NCBI GenBank assembly: GCA_948567375.1
Contig: OX419758.1
Location: 23,317,001-23,381,000, forward strand
Length of the DNA stretch: 64,000 nucleotides
Source of the DNA: Lunularia cruciata
Lineage: Eukaryota > Streptophyta > Marchantiopsida > Lunulariales > Lunulariaceae
Direction: 5' to 3'
A program made the translations under genes and the position numbers. The notes beneath the pieces are model-generated. The model had not been told where the DNA came from, ran no database searches, and saw only the letters and a program-made list of their open reading frames with translations. Each line of letters starts with the position of its first letter. Positions within the stretch are counted from its first letter, which is position 1. Of the stretch, positions 43,166-54,758 are shown piece by piece.

Positions 43166-44566
43166 CACTAGGCCCTTGGGAGCAATAGTGTCATGCTCCC
43201 AACCACTAGAGGTCCCAACCTTTGTGTGAAAAACTCCCTCCACTCTGGCTGCAAGCTCCACACGTCCTCTAGCTGCATCCCATGTGGACCAAGGGTGTAA
43301 TCCAAGTAGCCCACACTCACTTGGATGGACTCCAAGTAGACCACTCTCCCTAGTAGATATTGGATGTGTCCCAAGAATACCATTTCCACTCGGTCCATCG
43401 CCCCCAGCATGTGCTTGGATTGTCTTGATAGGCATAGGGCTCACAAGTGTCTTAGTGGTGATGCCTATCAAGTGCATCCTACGCTGCTCTGCCAAGCCAA
43501 GGCTCACAATCTAGGTCAAATATTTCAAGTCCATAGCCTGACCTAACACCTGACGCATGGATGCCTCTGACACTGTTGGAACAGTGGTAATATCGGTGTG
43601 AAAACTTATCACCCGCTCTCTCTCATCAGCGTTGGGCTCCACCAACTACTGTAACTGTGAGTCCCAAACAAGTCCATGTCCTCCTCTCAAAAAGCATGAG
43701 AGCTTGGGAAACTCATGAGTGTGGGAAATGCAACTCTAGGCTATCCAACTAGGTTCACCACTGCCATAGGTGACCTATCAGCCACTACCACTGTCTGAGA
43801 CTGACGCTGAACATCCAAGATATCATCAACAAGGATGTGGTTAAGTCGTTGAATCCCATCATAAGCATGTTGTAGAACCTCTCTGGGTAAGAGGTTTGTC
43901 CACCAAAGACAAAGACAATGAGCCCGTGATCCCACTTTGGCTGCATCTAACAATAAAGCATGTCCCATCCAAGAATGGACTTGATGTGTACTCGCCACCA
44001 CTCTAGTGCAAGAATCACCCATCAAAGGAACGTTCTCTAAAAGGTAAGCTGGAGAAACAGACTGATGAACCTGGAGATGTCGTAGTATCCGTAACATCTC
44101 CCAAAACACACCAGAACAAGGATCCTAAAGACCCAATCCTCTACCAGCACGTGTATGTCCCTGACATGGCCATCCAGAAATCACCAAGTGAATAGGCCCA
44201 TGTCTCTCTAGGTCATGCGCCCCCAGTAAGGAAATGTCTGTTGGTAGGGCCTTCTGGTAACCTCTGACTGTTGACATTGGTAATAACTCTGGATACCAAT
44301 AGGCCAAGTGTGCCACATGATGTAGAGAGACTTGCCTAGCAGTCTCAGCTCTCTCTACATACAAGTACCTCTGTACCTGCATGTAACACCGCAGCTAGTC
44401 CGGTGCTAATCCCACCAAACAACTCCAATAGACATATCCCCTCTATTGGATACTGCCAAGCAATGAGTGTGGTATCCAGAGGTGTCAAAGCAATCACCTT
44501 TGGAGGCTCATCCTCACACTCATCTCCTGATGGTATGAATGCTCCACTCCAAGCCTGCTGCACCAA
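43166..44566 (-). pseudogene. Element 2 DNA methyltransferase, broken
   Basis: It retains motif I LLELFGGISTG, motif IV VISGWPCQGHTRAG with the catalytic Cys, motif VI LENVPLMGDS (intact here, lost in element 1), and the motif VIII region GSRAHCLCLWW. A small deletion near 44382 after motif I, further stops and a frameshift past 43740 break it. Together with element 1 it shows that the ancestral domain had the full motif set. Confidence 0.85.
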
Positions 44567-46305
44567 TTGATCTGCATGCTACTGCAATGCCTCCTCTGAA
44601 CTCCACAATGGAACATCCAAGGTGGATGGAACAATCCCACTTGTACTCCAAAGCTGAGTGATCTCCTCTGGTATTGGAGTATCCTTTGCATGGGCGTTCC
44701 CCTCCAACAAGTCACCAGGCCAAGTAACTGCACCACTGAAAGCTAAAACTGATGTTGCCATGGTCCCGGATTGTAGTAAGCCAAGACTGCCACTACTGAA
44801 GCGTACAGGTAGGCGACATACCCGTCCCTCACCAGTCTATGAACCAGGTCTATAAGAGGTTGTCTCCTCCCAATAGTCAATGCTGAAACCCATGAGGTAT
44901 AACACTGCTCCCCCAACTAGCATATCAAATGACTCAGCTATTGTTGCAATAGCTTGAGCTCTCACCACCGAGCTATCAGTTGGATGACCAGGCTGAACCT
45001 GGACAACAAGCTCTCCATGTGTGATGTACTGTGTCAAACCACCATCTAGAGATGTCTGGATCTGAAATGTACACCTCTCCACATCGGTCTTCCGTAACTC
45101 CAGACCGACAACTATAGCCTTCCCCAATATAAGGGGCGGTGCACCAGAGTCTAACAAGACTCTCTGTGGTGTATAGACCTTCCTTGAAGGTCCCACCAAA
45201 CGAAAAATCTCCCTCTGGTTATCCAATAGGACAACACCAGGTGTAAACCACCCTCTCTCAAAGGTCGGTCTAGCTGACAACTCCTCCAGTCTAGCCGCTA
45301 CTGCATACCATAAACCATTGGTCGCTGAACAGATCCCATGCTCCTCAACCAAGTCAGCTCCACTACCAACCATCTCTGCTCTAGTAGTGGGAACCGCACC
45401 ATCCCTACTCTCACACAGCGTGGCAGCCAACCGGAACACTGGGGCTGGGTCAACTCCCAATGTAAACATGTCACTGGCTGAAAACAAAGGATGCCGCATA
45501 ATCAACTGAGCCGCCCCCAACATCATGCTAGACTCAGTGTGTGTAGTAGTAGGTGGCTGACTAGCAGGTAGTCCATCATGTACTCCATCACCACCTACCA
45601 CACTTGCACTAGGAACCATGGATATTGTCTGCAATGCCTCAAATAGCATGAAAGACTAGAGCAGTCTGACCTGTCTCCCAACCTCTCCTCTTTGTAGGTC
45701 CGACTCCACTGATGCTCCTCTAGGTTCTAGAGCATGTATTGCACTCCTAGTCACTGTTGTAGATGCATCCACTTGTGCTGCTCCGCACATGAAGTCCAAA
45801 GCATCTCTATCAGCAGCATATGAGGTGGAAGCCTCAGCACCCGACTCTGATCTCCTCTGAGCAATAGCCATACTAGCCAATCTCTGCTCCAACTGCTCAA
45901 TCCGAGTAGCCATAGCTATGTCAAAAGTAAGGGCATGTACTGCACCCCTATTAGGTGTAGATCCTCTACCACCACCTCTACCACCTCGCCTCCATGAACT
46001 AGAGCTCCTCTACTACCAACCATAGCAGCCCTACCATTCCGTAACTCCGGGTGTAGGTCAAAACACCGGTCACTAGTGTGACCAAATGTGTGGCAATGCT
46101 CACACTGCCTCTCTGCTGGCTATGATGCACCCGAGGTATCAGGTCCACTGCCCTGAGTACACTCTCTCCTATGGTGAGGTCTACCACAAGTCCAACAAGC
46201 AACACCACTACTCACTGGCTGCTGTTGACTCAAAAATGAGGGTAAGGGTCTAACTCCACTAGGCACTCCACTTGCTCCATAGGATCTGGGCTGTCCACCC
46301 TATCC
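44567..46305 (-). pseudogene. Element 2 zinc knuckle and protease region, broken
   Basis: The protease keeps VLLDSGAPPLILG. The zinc-knuckle area near 46060-46200 is frame-damaged. It follows the shared TGA at 46306-46308. Confidence 0.8.
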
Positions 46306-47430
46306 TCAAAAACCAATTGAGCGTGGTGCACTCTGCTGCACTCTAGAAGAAGTCACCGCCGTGGATGAGGTCTCCCTACCAAATCCAGATGTCACCACCT
46401 TCTCCTCTACCATGTTCAGCTCAATACGCTCAGCCAAACCAAAGACCATTGCCAAAGTAGGCAAAGTAGCATGTAACAACGTAGCATCATGAACTCTACG
46501 TCGTAACTCCTTGTCTAGTATCCCATACCAAAATTGGACTGTCTAGGCCTCAGTAACTCCCTAAGTGAAACTGATCAGCCACCTCATGCAAGTGTATGCC
46601 TTGCGTAGGCTCTCTCCAGCCTTCCGTTGGAACTCTTGCAAGCTCCTCAGCTTGTCAGTCCGTACTCCCTGGTAGTTCTGCCTCAAACACAAGAAGAACT
46701 CCACACCATGGGGTTAAACTCTGGTACCACACCACGTACATCCACTCGTACATCCACTCGTAGTAGCACTATCTCCAGCTAGTGCACCTCCACTAGCTCC
46801 ACCAACACTACTTGAGCTAGAACTCGTAGGTACAGCCAATCTACTCTTGGCCACCAAACCTGAAGTGATGGAGACATAATATGGAGACCAATATTGTCTC
46901 CATAACTCAATCTCCTTCAAATGAGCTCTCCTGAACTCATGGTACTCATCCATCGGCGGACCGTCCAAGTGCTGAAACAACCCCTTCCATGCCATGAAGA
47001 GTGTGACCAAAGTTGGGTTCCGCATCTACTGTAGATCACACTAACTATCAAATCTTGGATGAATCAACTCAATGGTACCCACTGTACCAAAGTAACGCCT
47101 AGGGCCTTTGGAGCCCATAGATCTCGTCCATGTCCCACAACAAAGGTGCGGACACCCCAAGTGCACTCTCAACTGAATCAGCTCTTGTGTCGAACTCCAA
47201 CTCAGAGTCAATCTCCTCCCTCACTAAGACTTGAGATACATGCTGATATCGAGCACCACTCCGAGTAAACCTGCTACGTACTACAGGGCTAACTCCTTTG
47301 GAATCTCCAAAGAATTCCGTCGTAACAAAGTAAACGCAACAGCAAACCCAAACCACCAACTGCAACAGCAAACCCAAACCACCTACTGCAACCGCAAGTA
47401 CTTCACCAAGTACCAACACCACCACGTGTC
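46306..47430 (-). pseudogene. Element 2 gag, broken
   Basis: 47425-47099 stays open through VLVREEIDSELEFDT, where element 1 has a private TAG, so gag probably starts further upstream. MRNPTLVTLFMAWKGLF follows after the shared TAG at 47026-47028. Stops occur in the capsid part (for example near 46543 and 46561). Confidence 0.75.
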
Positions 47431-49133
47431 AACACTACCAAGTGCTAATACCAACTAAGCACCACCCACTAATGTAACTCTAACCAAGATAACTACACTA
47501 GGGGAAAGTGCAACCTGTAACCTGCCATCATAACACGCACTCTCACAATCTACAGGTCATCACTTCCTGCCTCACCGGAGAGAAACAAAGGTAGTCTGAC
47601 TGGTCATCACTCCAGCCTCACCACCGAGAGCACTAGAGCACCAACGCTCAAAAGTCAGGGCACCTCACACAAATGTGGTGCACAAACAAGAAGCAAAGAA
47701 TAGAGGGGATCCAATCACAAGAAATCTAAATTGAAACCCTTCATCTCATAACACAACACAAGACTGACTCTGCCACCATTTGGCATTTGACATAAAGGAA
47801 GTTCATATCTAAGTCCTAAGCTACTAGGATCACCAAGAATGGGATCAAACTGCCTCTCTTAGCCAAAGCTACATGTGTATATATAACAGTGGCACAGTCA
47901 CTAGGACAACAAGTGAGGGTGGACCAGTTGGCTAGGGCACCAATCTAAGAACAAGAGATCTAGGGGTCAAACCTTGTTGCACACAATCTAGCAGGAAAGG
48001 CAAATTTTTCCAACCAATGACCAAGATCTACTCTAAACAAGCTAGCCTCACGCCAACAAGCTGGCTTGTTGGCCCTTCTAGGCCTTCGTAGCCTCTCATA
48101 GCCCACAGCCCTATGCCTCGAAGCCTCCAAACACCAAATGAGGCCTTTCTTCTTGCCACTTTGAACCTCCTCCAAAATTGGTGAAACTTCTCCAAATTTG
48201 TGAAAGTCCTCCAAACTAGCAAAACTCCTCCAAATCTGGCCAAACAGTGAAACTCCTCCAAATCTGGCCAAAATCTAACTCCTCCAAAATCCTCCTCCTC
48301 CTCCAATCTAACTCCTCCAAAATCTAACATCAAATGAGGCCTTTCTTCTTGCCACTTCAAACCTCCTCCAAAATTGGTGAAACTGCTCCAAATTTACGAA
48401 AGTCCTCCAAACTAGCAAAAGTTCTCCAAACTAGCAAAACTCCTCCAAATCTGGCCAAAATCTGATGTAAATCCCAACCAAAATCTGATGTTTGCTAACC
48501 AATGACCAAGATCTACTCTAAACTAGCTAGCCTCACGCCAGTTGGCCCTTCTAGGCCCTCGTAGCCTCTCATAGCCCACAACCCTATGCCTTGAAGCCTC
48601 TAAACACCAAAATTCAGCCAAATGAGGCCTTTCTTCTTGCCACTTCGAACCTCCTCCAAATTGGCAAAAATTTTCCAAATCTGCAAAACTCCTCCAAACT
48701 AGCAAAACTCCTCCAAATCTGGCCAAAATCTGACATAAACCCTAAAGTTGGCGGTTTGCCAAATCCCCCGCTAACTTTCCACTTGAGCCAAATTGACAAC
48801 ACGGGTTTCTCCAAATCACAAATTCATGAGAATAGCTTCACAACTCCACCTCCAATTTGACTTTCTGAGCCCAACTCGCAGCAAATTGGTCCTGCCTTCA
48901 CCTCTTGAGCTCAAAATCACAACCACCGCTCAAAATTTGCTCCTTTGCTCAAAATTTGGCCAGCGCTTCCGCACACCGTCTGCCTAACTGCCAAATCTAC
49001 ATCAATTGAACGAGCTTTGGCACACTAGGGAGACACTGAACTTGAATCGAGCTACAACAATCCACCGAGCTTGGAGATACCACCAACACTCAAAGTTCTT
49101 GCACCCAATTTCCCTCTTACATCACTTCTGTGA
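47431..49133 (-). other. Element 2 leader with expanded tandem repeats
   Basis: Homologous to element 1's leader but longer. The block containing aggcctttcttcttgccactt and repeated aaactcctccaaa units occurs about three times (roughly 48008-48280, 48325-48480, 48490-48760). The tRNA-like segment is at 47905-47990. Confidence 0.6.
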
Positions 49134-49583
49134 TGTAATCAAATTGCTTACCACTCTCAACTCAACTCAACTCAGATCAATACTTGATTTGTCACTCTAT
49201 AAACTGCCAGCAACTGGGCACTGATTACAGTCAAGCCATACCCACTCAAGCATAGAGAATCTAGGTGATGCTCGCCGGCCTCTGTCCACCATAGCCAGGA
49301 ACTCGAAGGCTCAACATCAGAGAAGTGAGCTCTTTGGAGCTCACTTCGAAACTATACTCCTTGGACTCAAGCTAGCTCTGAAACCCTAACGGTCCCGTTG
49401 ACAGCACACTCGACGGTGAGAACGGTGCAAAGTGACAGTGGACCCCACCGTGAAGTCAGTACCCCGAACACGAAATCTAACCATCGGAAAGTAGTCTCTG
49501 AGAAACTGCTAAATAACTCTAACTACTATCATTGGAACTCTGGTGTCCAAGCATCTAGATGCGGCACTACAAATGGTATGACA
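49134..49583 (-). repeat. Element 2 terminal repeat B, 5' copy
   Basis: A 450-bp B segment with no A beside it, adjoining the flank CTAG on its outer side. Confidence 0.88.
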
Positions 49584-52500
49584 CTAGTTAGTGGCTATTT
49601 ATGTAAAAAGTATATATTAGTTGGTGAAAATTTTTAGGGTGAATTAAGCTTAGACTTCTAGATGAAACTAATAGGAGTTAGAATAGACTTGTCAATGAAT
49701 TCTATGACTAGTTGCATCTCCCTTCTTTATATATCAAATTAGAGGCATTTTAAGTTTGGACTTTATTTTTGGAGAAGTCTAAAGATAAAGATAAAATGAA
49801 GTCTAAAGTATTCTTAAGACTTTATTTTCTATTCTCTCTGGATACTTTAATTTAGAATTTATTTTAATTTAGAATTTATTTTCAAAGAAATTAAATTCTA
49901 AAGTATTATTTTGTATTTGTAGAAGCTAAAATTGGATTAGAGTGGATTTCCTTTCCCATGAAAATGCATCAACTCTCTTGAAAGAGTAATGAAGTGATAT
50001 ACTTTGAGTGTTGAAGAAATTGGAGAAACTTGTTATATAGAGAAGCAATCACCATTAAACTCCAAGTAGAGTCTTAAAAAATAGCAAATAAGGGATATCA
50101 TAGAGCAAATGACTATTTAGATGAAGTTTCAACTTTTACACTTTTTGCAAAAAGACTTTTGTAACATATAGAGGTAGATAAAAGTAGAATGGATGATAAA
50201 TAATTATCATCTATTCTACTTTATCTTACTCAAGGTCAAGTATTTGTTATCCCCATTTTCCATCTGAAGCCCCTTTTCATATCGGAGCTCAATCCATAGA
50301 TAAGCATAACTTAAGATACTATGTTGTGTATATGTCTAAAAGAATTTGATACTAGTGATAGATTCTCCAGTGGTACTTCAAGTACTTAATTATGCTAGTC
50401 AATAGGCTTGTAAAATTTTAATTCTGTTTTGAGCAAGAAAATTTGACAATGAGGTCTGATATTTTGATTTCTTGTGTGCAAGAAGTAGCACAAAAACATT
50501 GGATTGTTAAAATTTTGTTGAGATATAAATTTACCTTTAGTAGAGTCAATGAATTTTATGTAGAGGTGCAGTAATTCAAGTTTACTCATCCTTGATTCCC
50601 TCCAAAGAAGGAGAAGATAAAAAATTCAAACATACAAAGCTTGTTCTAGCAAAGGTAGAGATAATAATAAATTTTTAAATAGAGGAGAGCTACCATCAAG
50701 AGATTGGCTGAGCAACTAATTAGCATCAAATCTCAAGAGGTATATCAAACAAAAAAGATAGTCCCACCATCAAATTTTCAACAAAATCAAGAGATGTATA
50801 ATGAGACTCCACATGCTTGCTCAAGCATTAGAAGATGCTTGACAAGGACTTTTAAAGAAGATTTAATATTGATTGAATAATACTAGGGGAGCAAACTAGC
50901 AATAGTTTTAGAGGAATTGAGCTTTAAGTACTTCAATGTATATGTCCAAATTAATTTGAGTATAATTGAATTTTCTTTAAATTTGCTTCCACCAAAACTT
51001 CAATGTGTACAATCATGATCATTGTAAAATAGATGTAGAGGATACACTATAATTCCTTATTAATTGGTTATTGTTGTATGCATGCTCATGTTCATCCTTT
51101 CTATCATTTTGTAAGCATGAATAGAGTGATAGAAATTAGGAAGGTATCCTTTAGTATCTTCTATATCTTCTTTATTTGAATCCATAACATACTCTATAAT
51201 TTCACTTTCTATGGTTTTAATACTTAAAATACTCTATATATCAACATGGTAAGATGCATAATACTATCATCATTAGTATTAATAGCATATATCTAAATCA
51301 AAATATTTAGGTGAAAAGAGAATATTCAACATAGAAATAAAGCTACTACTTCATATTCACAAGTGAATTGATATAAAAATGAAGAAAATTGAAGAGAAAA
51401 TATAATTCTATAGAATTATGTAGTGTAAGCACTCTCATCACATGTGTCACATCTGCCAAGACACATGCTGAAATGATTGGTTGCCACAAAAGAATGAGAA
51501 TGTGCTAGCTCAACCTTCTTAGTGAAATTATACACACCTACCAATGTATACAAATCATACAAGTCTTTTTGCAAAACTTGAGAATGTAGTGTATCTAGTA
51601 GGCAACACATTATTATCTTTGCTTTCCAATGGACAAAGATAACAATGTGTTGCCTCCAAATTTTATGATGTTTTATGTTTACTCCTTCAACTTAAAAATG
51701 CAAAAGTGAAGCATCTTCAATGTATTATCATGACATCCTTCTATCACAAGAACTCTTCATTCATTGGAGATTTTTTCTCCAAAATCTTGAAGAACTCCTC
51801 TATGGGATTAGTGAAAATGGGCATATCCATACTTAGAAGTGTATTGACTATGGCAATTGATAGTAAAGAAGTGGTCAATATAACAGATCTAGGTGGAGAA
51901 GTGGAATCTTTGGAGGATTCACCAACAACCTTATGAGCTTCAATGTAAATCTATAAGCCTCAATAGTTGTCTCTTAGTAAGGCTTACTAAGAGATAACTA
52001 TAGTGGCTCTAATATAGGTAACATTACTATTTTGTGTAAAATATAGAGAAATGTTGTTTCCACCACTTTATATTTATATATATTTATATTTATATATATT
52101 TATATTTATATTTATATTTATATTCTCACATAAGGAGATTAAATCATGCCTAGAGTTGAATTGTGAAATTTCTCTTGGATGAGGTATGGACTTTCATATT
52201 GTGTGTATGTGAAGTAAGAATATGTGATGAAGAGTATGGTGGAATTACAAAAAAAATGATACACCTCTCTAAAATTGATGAACTATGGTACTTAATGAAT
52301 GAAGTATGAACAAGGCTATATATATGAAAGGTATTTGATACTTGGAGGAAAGGTGGAACTTTGTTGAATATCTTGGTTGTTGTCTAATGGCACTCAAGAA
52401 AATTAGTAGCAATGACTGTGCATCACTCTATAAGTGATACCTTGGTTTGTCAAACAGTATGTTGGTTTCATAAAAATCATCTTTTGATATATTGTTATGA

Positions 52501-54060
52501 CATGTTCAATAGTGGGTCCAACTTGCTTTCCATCTAAATCTCCCAAAAACAACCCATGAAATGATTTTTGTATACTTATAATATTATGAATTTTGTAACA
52601 TAACTTTGGTTTTAGGAGAAGCAAATGGTCAATAAGGTATGTTTCATTAACAAGCCACCCATGTCCAACACCTAAATCAAGAAACAAAGGTCTAGTATGC
52701 TTAACTTGCTAACCTTAAAGGCAAGTCTTCCCTATGCACAAATCATGCCTAACTTGTGAGTGGATCTGGTTCAAAATAATCTCTACAACCTCTTCCATTT
52801 TCACTTTATATGCTTCATTATAAAATTGCTGGAGAATGCATCCCTTTGACTTCCTCTCTCCTCTTTTTTTTATGGTAAGCACTATCTTATATTGATGCTC
52901 AACATACTAGCTCAACAACTTTCTGCTCCATATACATGTTGTTAATTGGGCTACTTCTATGCAATAGATCGTTCAAACTATAGCCTAACTCCTCATATTA
53001 GTCTTTATAATTACTCTAGAGAAGCAAGGCTATCATATCTAAGTCCTTTATATCCCTTACATACATAAAGGGACATAGCGTGATGCTAAGAGGAGAGGGA
53101 ACTAAAAGCACATCTTCATCTCCACAAGATGCTACAACATTCAAGTTCTCCACAATAATTTTCTACCTTTCATTGATATGATGACCATACATTTAAGTAC
53201 TTGTATCACTTAGTACAATACAATCTTCCCACTTTGTTACTACACTACTTTTTAATTGCCAATACTTAGTTTTGAACACTAAAGATGTGGCTAAGATACT
53301 AAGAGATGCACTGGTAGCTAAAACACATGCCTTTATAGTTTTTCCAACTCATTTATTAGAAAAAACTCTTGAGTAAATTTTACTGATGGTCAATATTCAA
53401 TTTCACATACTACTCTAATTAGGGAGACTATGTCTTTATTACCTCCTAAAAAGGTTGCACTTTAGTGTGATAATAGTTCTCAACCTTTTATGTATAGGCT
53501 TATTAGTGGTGCTAGATAGCTATTTCCTTTATAAGGCAGCTCACACTTCATCAAAGTACTATTAATATTTGTCTTATAGTCACTAATGTTGACAACACTT
53601 CCATTCTAGTCATAATGTGTACATTCCCTCATTTAGTATTGCTACTATGTATTGATGCTCAACTATTGATTTTAGGTATGCACTTTGCCAAAAAGACAAG
53701 CCTTTTAAACATTAGATTCAAGAAATATGAAAATTATATTCCTACTCTTAAGAAGATCAATTAAAGTATTGGTTGGTGAAACTTTTACACATCTTACTCT
53801 TTAGTTCAATGTAGATAAAAAATCAAGAACTTCAAATCAAGATCTAGTGTTTAATCACAAGTTCCACTAACTATGCTATTCTAGTTGGCCAAGAACCTTT
53901 ATTAATTACTAACCTTTACCATTGATATTTGGTTTTTGCATGCATACCATAGGTTGGAATGGACAATTGATGGCGAATAGTTAAGCTATATTCTCTTGGA
54001 CTTATGCGAGATTATATTCTACTGGCTCATCATTATGTACATGTCATTTCTTGCACTAAT
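49584..54060. other. AT-rich decayed DNA
   Basis: No intact gene. It contains a TA/TTTA microsatellite at 52069-52124, a 56-nt perfect-looking hairpin at 51600-51655, and from about 53850 the approach to a decayed methyltransferase-bearing element. Small frames here show no recognisable domain. Confidence 0.5.
51600..51655. repeat. Near-perfect hairpin, 22-bp arms
   Basis: The arms 51600-51621 (aggcaacacattattatctttg) and 51634-51655 pair at 21 of 22 positions around a 12-nt loop. On the minus strand the odd pair is a G-U wobble. Confidence 0.7.
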
Positions 54061-54069
54061 CATTTATAA

Positions 54070-54345
54070 CTTGATTGGATGGAAGAGGATGAGGAGCAGA
54101 TATCCAACCTTCAAGTTATTAAGAATCTAATAACATTGCTAAGCATTGTATATCATGAACTAGAGGAACTTGCTTTACTTGAGTTGTTTGGTAGAGGTCT
54201 TATATGCTTGGAAGTTTTGTTGCAAAGCAAGATGATGGTGAAGAAGTATATTTATGTGGATATTGAACCATGTACCAAGTAGGTAGCTAAATCTAAGACA
54301 TTGGATTTTTTTAGCTAAATCTTCCACCAATTCTTACCTAATGGT
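54070..54345 (+). pseudogene. Remnant of a second, divergent methyltransferase-bearing element
   Basis: The plus frame 54079-54282 contains ELALLELFGRGLICLEVLL and KKYIYVDIEPCTK. These line up with motif I (LLELFGGISTGLAAIL) and the following RYLYVERDETA segment of elements 1 and 2. After a stop, VAKSKTLDF and HQFLPNG still follow the pattern. The similarity is at protein level only, so this is a different and older family member. The match ends where the chromodomain gypsy element was inserted (54348) and does not clearly resume on its far side. Confidence 0.6.
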
Positions 54346-54347
54346 AT

Positions 54348-54758
54348 TGTAAAATACCAAGCCCAAGGAGAGAAATAGGAGAATGGAAACTCATATTAGG
54401 ACACTTGATGTGGGAAAACTCCAAATGCCTAGCATGAGCTTTGTCTTTGGTATTTATAACTAGCATACAAGGCCCTTGAGAAGCTTCTCAAGAAGCTTCC
54501 TTGAGCCGCTTTCTTAGAGTGCAAGTCAAGTTAACCAAGAAGCTTGTCAAGAAGCTTCCTTCTAGAAGCCGCCTACTTGGCATGCAAGCTAAACTAGTTG
54601 GAAGCTTCTAGAAGCTACTTGCTTGGGGTGCAAGTTAAGCTAGTCAAGAAGCTTCCCAAGAAGCTTTCTAGATGTTTTTGAAATATTCTAGGCTAATTTG
54701 GTTTATTCTCTACTTCATTGGCCTTACTAACTATGTTGCTAAACTCCATATTGTTACA
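54348..54758 (-). repeat. Chromovirus 3' LTR, rich in GAAGCTTC palindromes
   Basis: It matches 58042-58423 and contains diverged subrepeats with AAGCTT palindromes. One stretch, GAAGCTTCTAGAA at 54601-54613, fits the three-unit heat-shock element pattern GAAnnTTCnnGAA. Confidence 0.85.

Larger units (their letters stand above)
39111..49583 (-). mobile_element. Element 2: older copy of the methyltransferase/PHD gypsy family
   Basis: A 10.5-kb minus-strand relative of element 1 with the same gene order and the same end structure: B (49134-49583), internal, A (39669-39791), B (39217-39666), A (39111-39216). Flanks are CTAG at 39107-39110 and 49584-49587 (or ACTAG if the last A is shared). Its own B copies differ at many more sites than those of element 1, so it is older. 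Coding parts are broken by stops, a frameshift and duplications. Many differences from element 1 are C-to-T or G-to-A, often at CG. Confidence 0.93.

Noticed and set aside
47960-48814. Minus-strand frames in the element 2 leader as genes
   Set aside because: They are low-complexity translations of tandem leader repeats and differ in number and frame between copies.
54481-54680. CRISPR-like or satellite array in the repeats of the chromovirus LTR
   Set aside because: The units are diverged subrepeats within a mapped LTR present in three copies, with no regular spacers.
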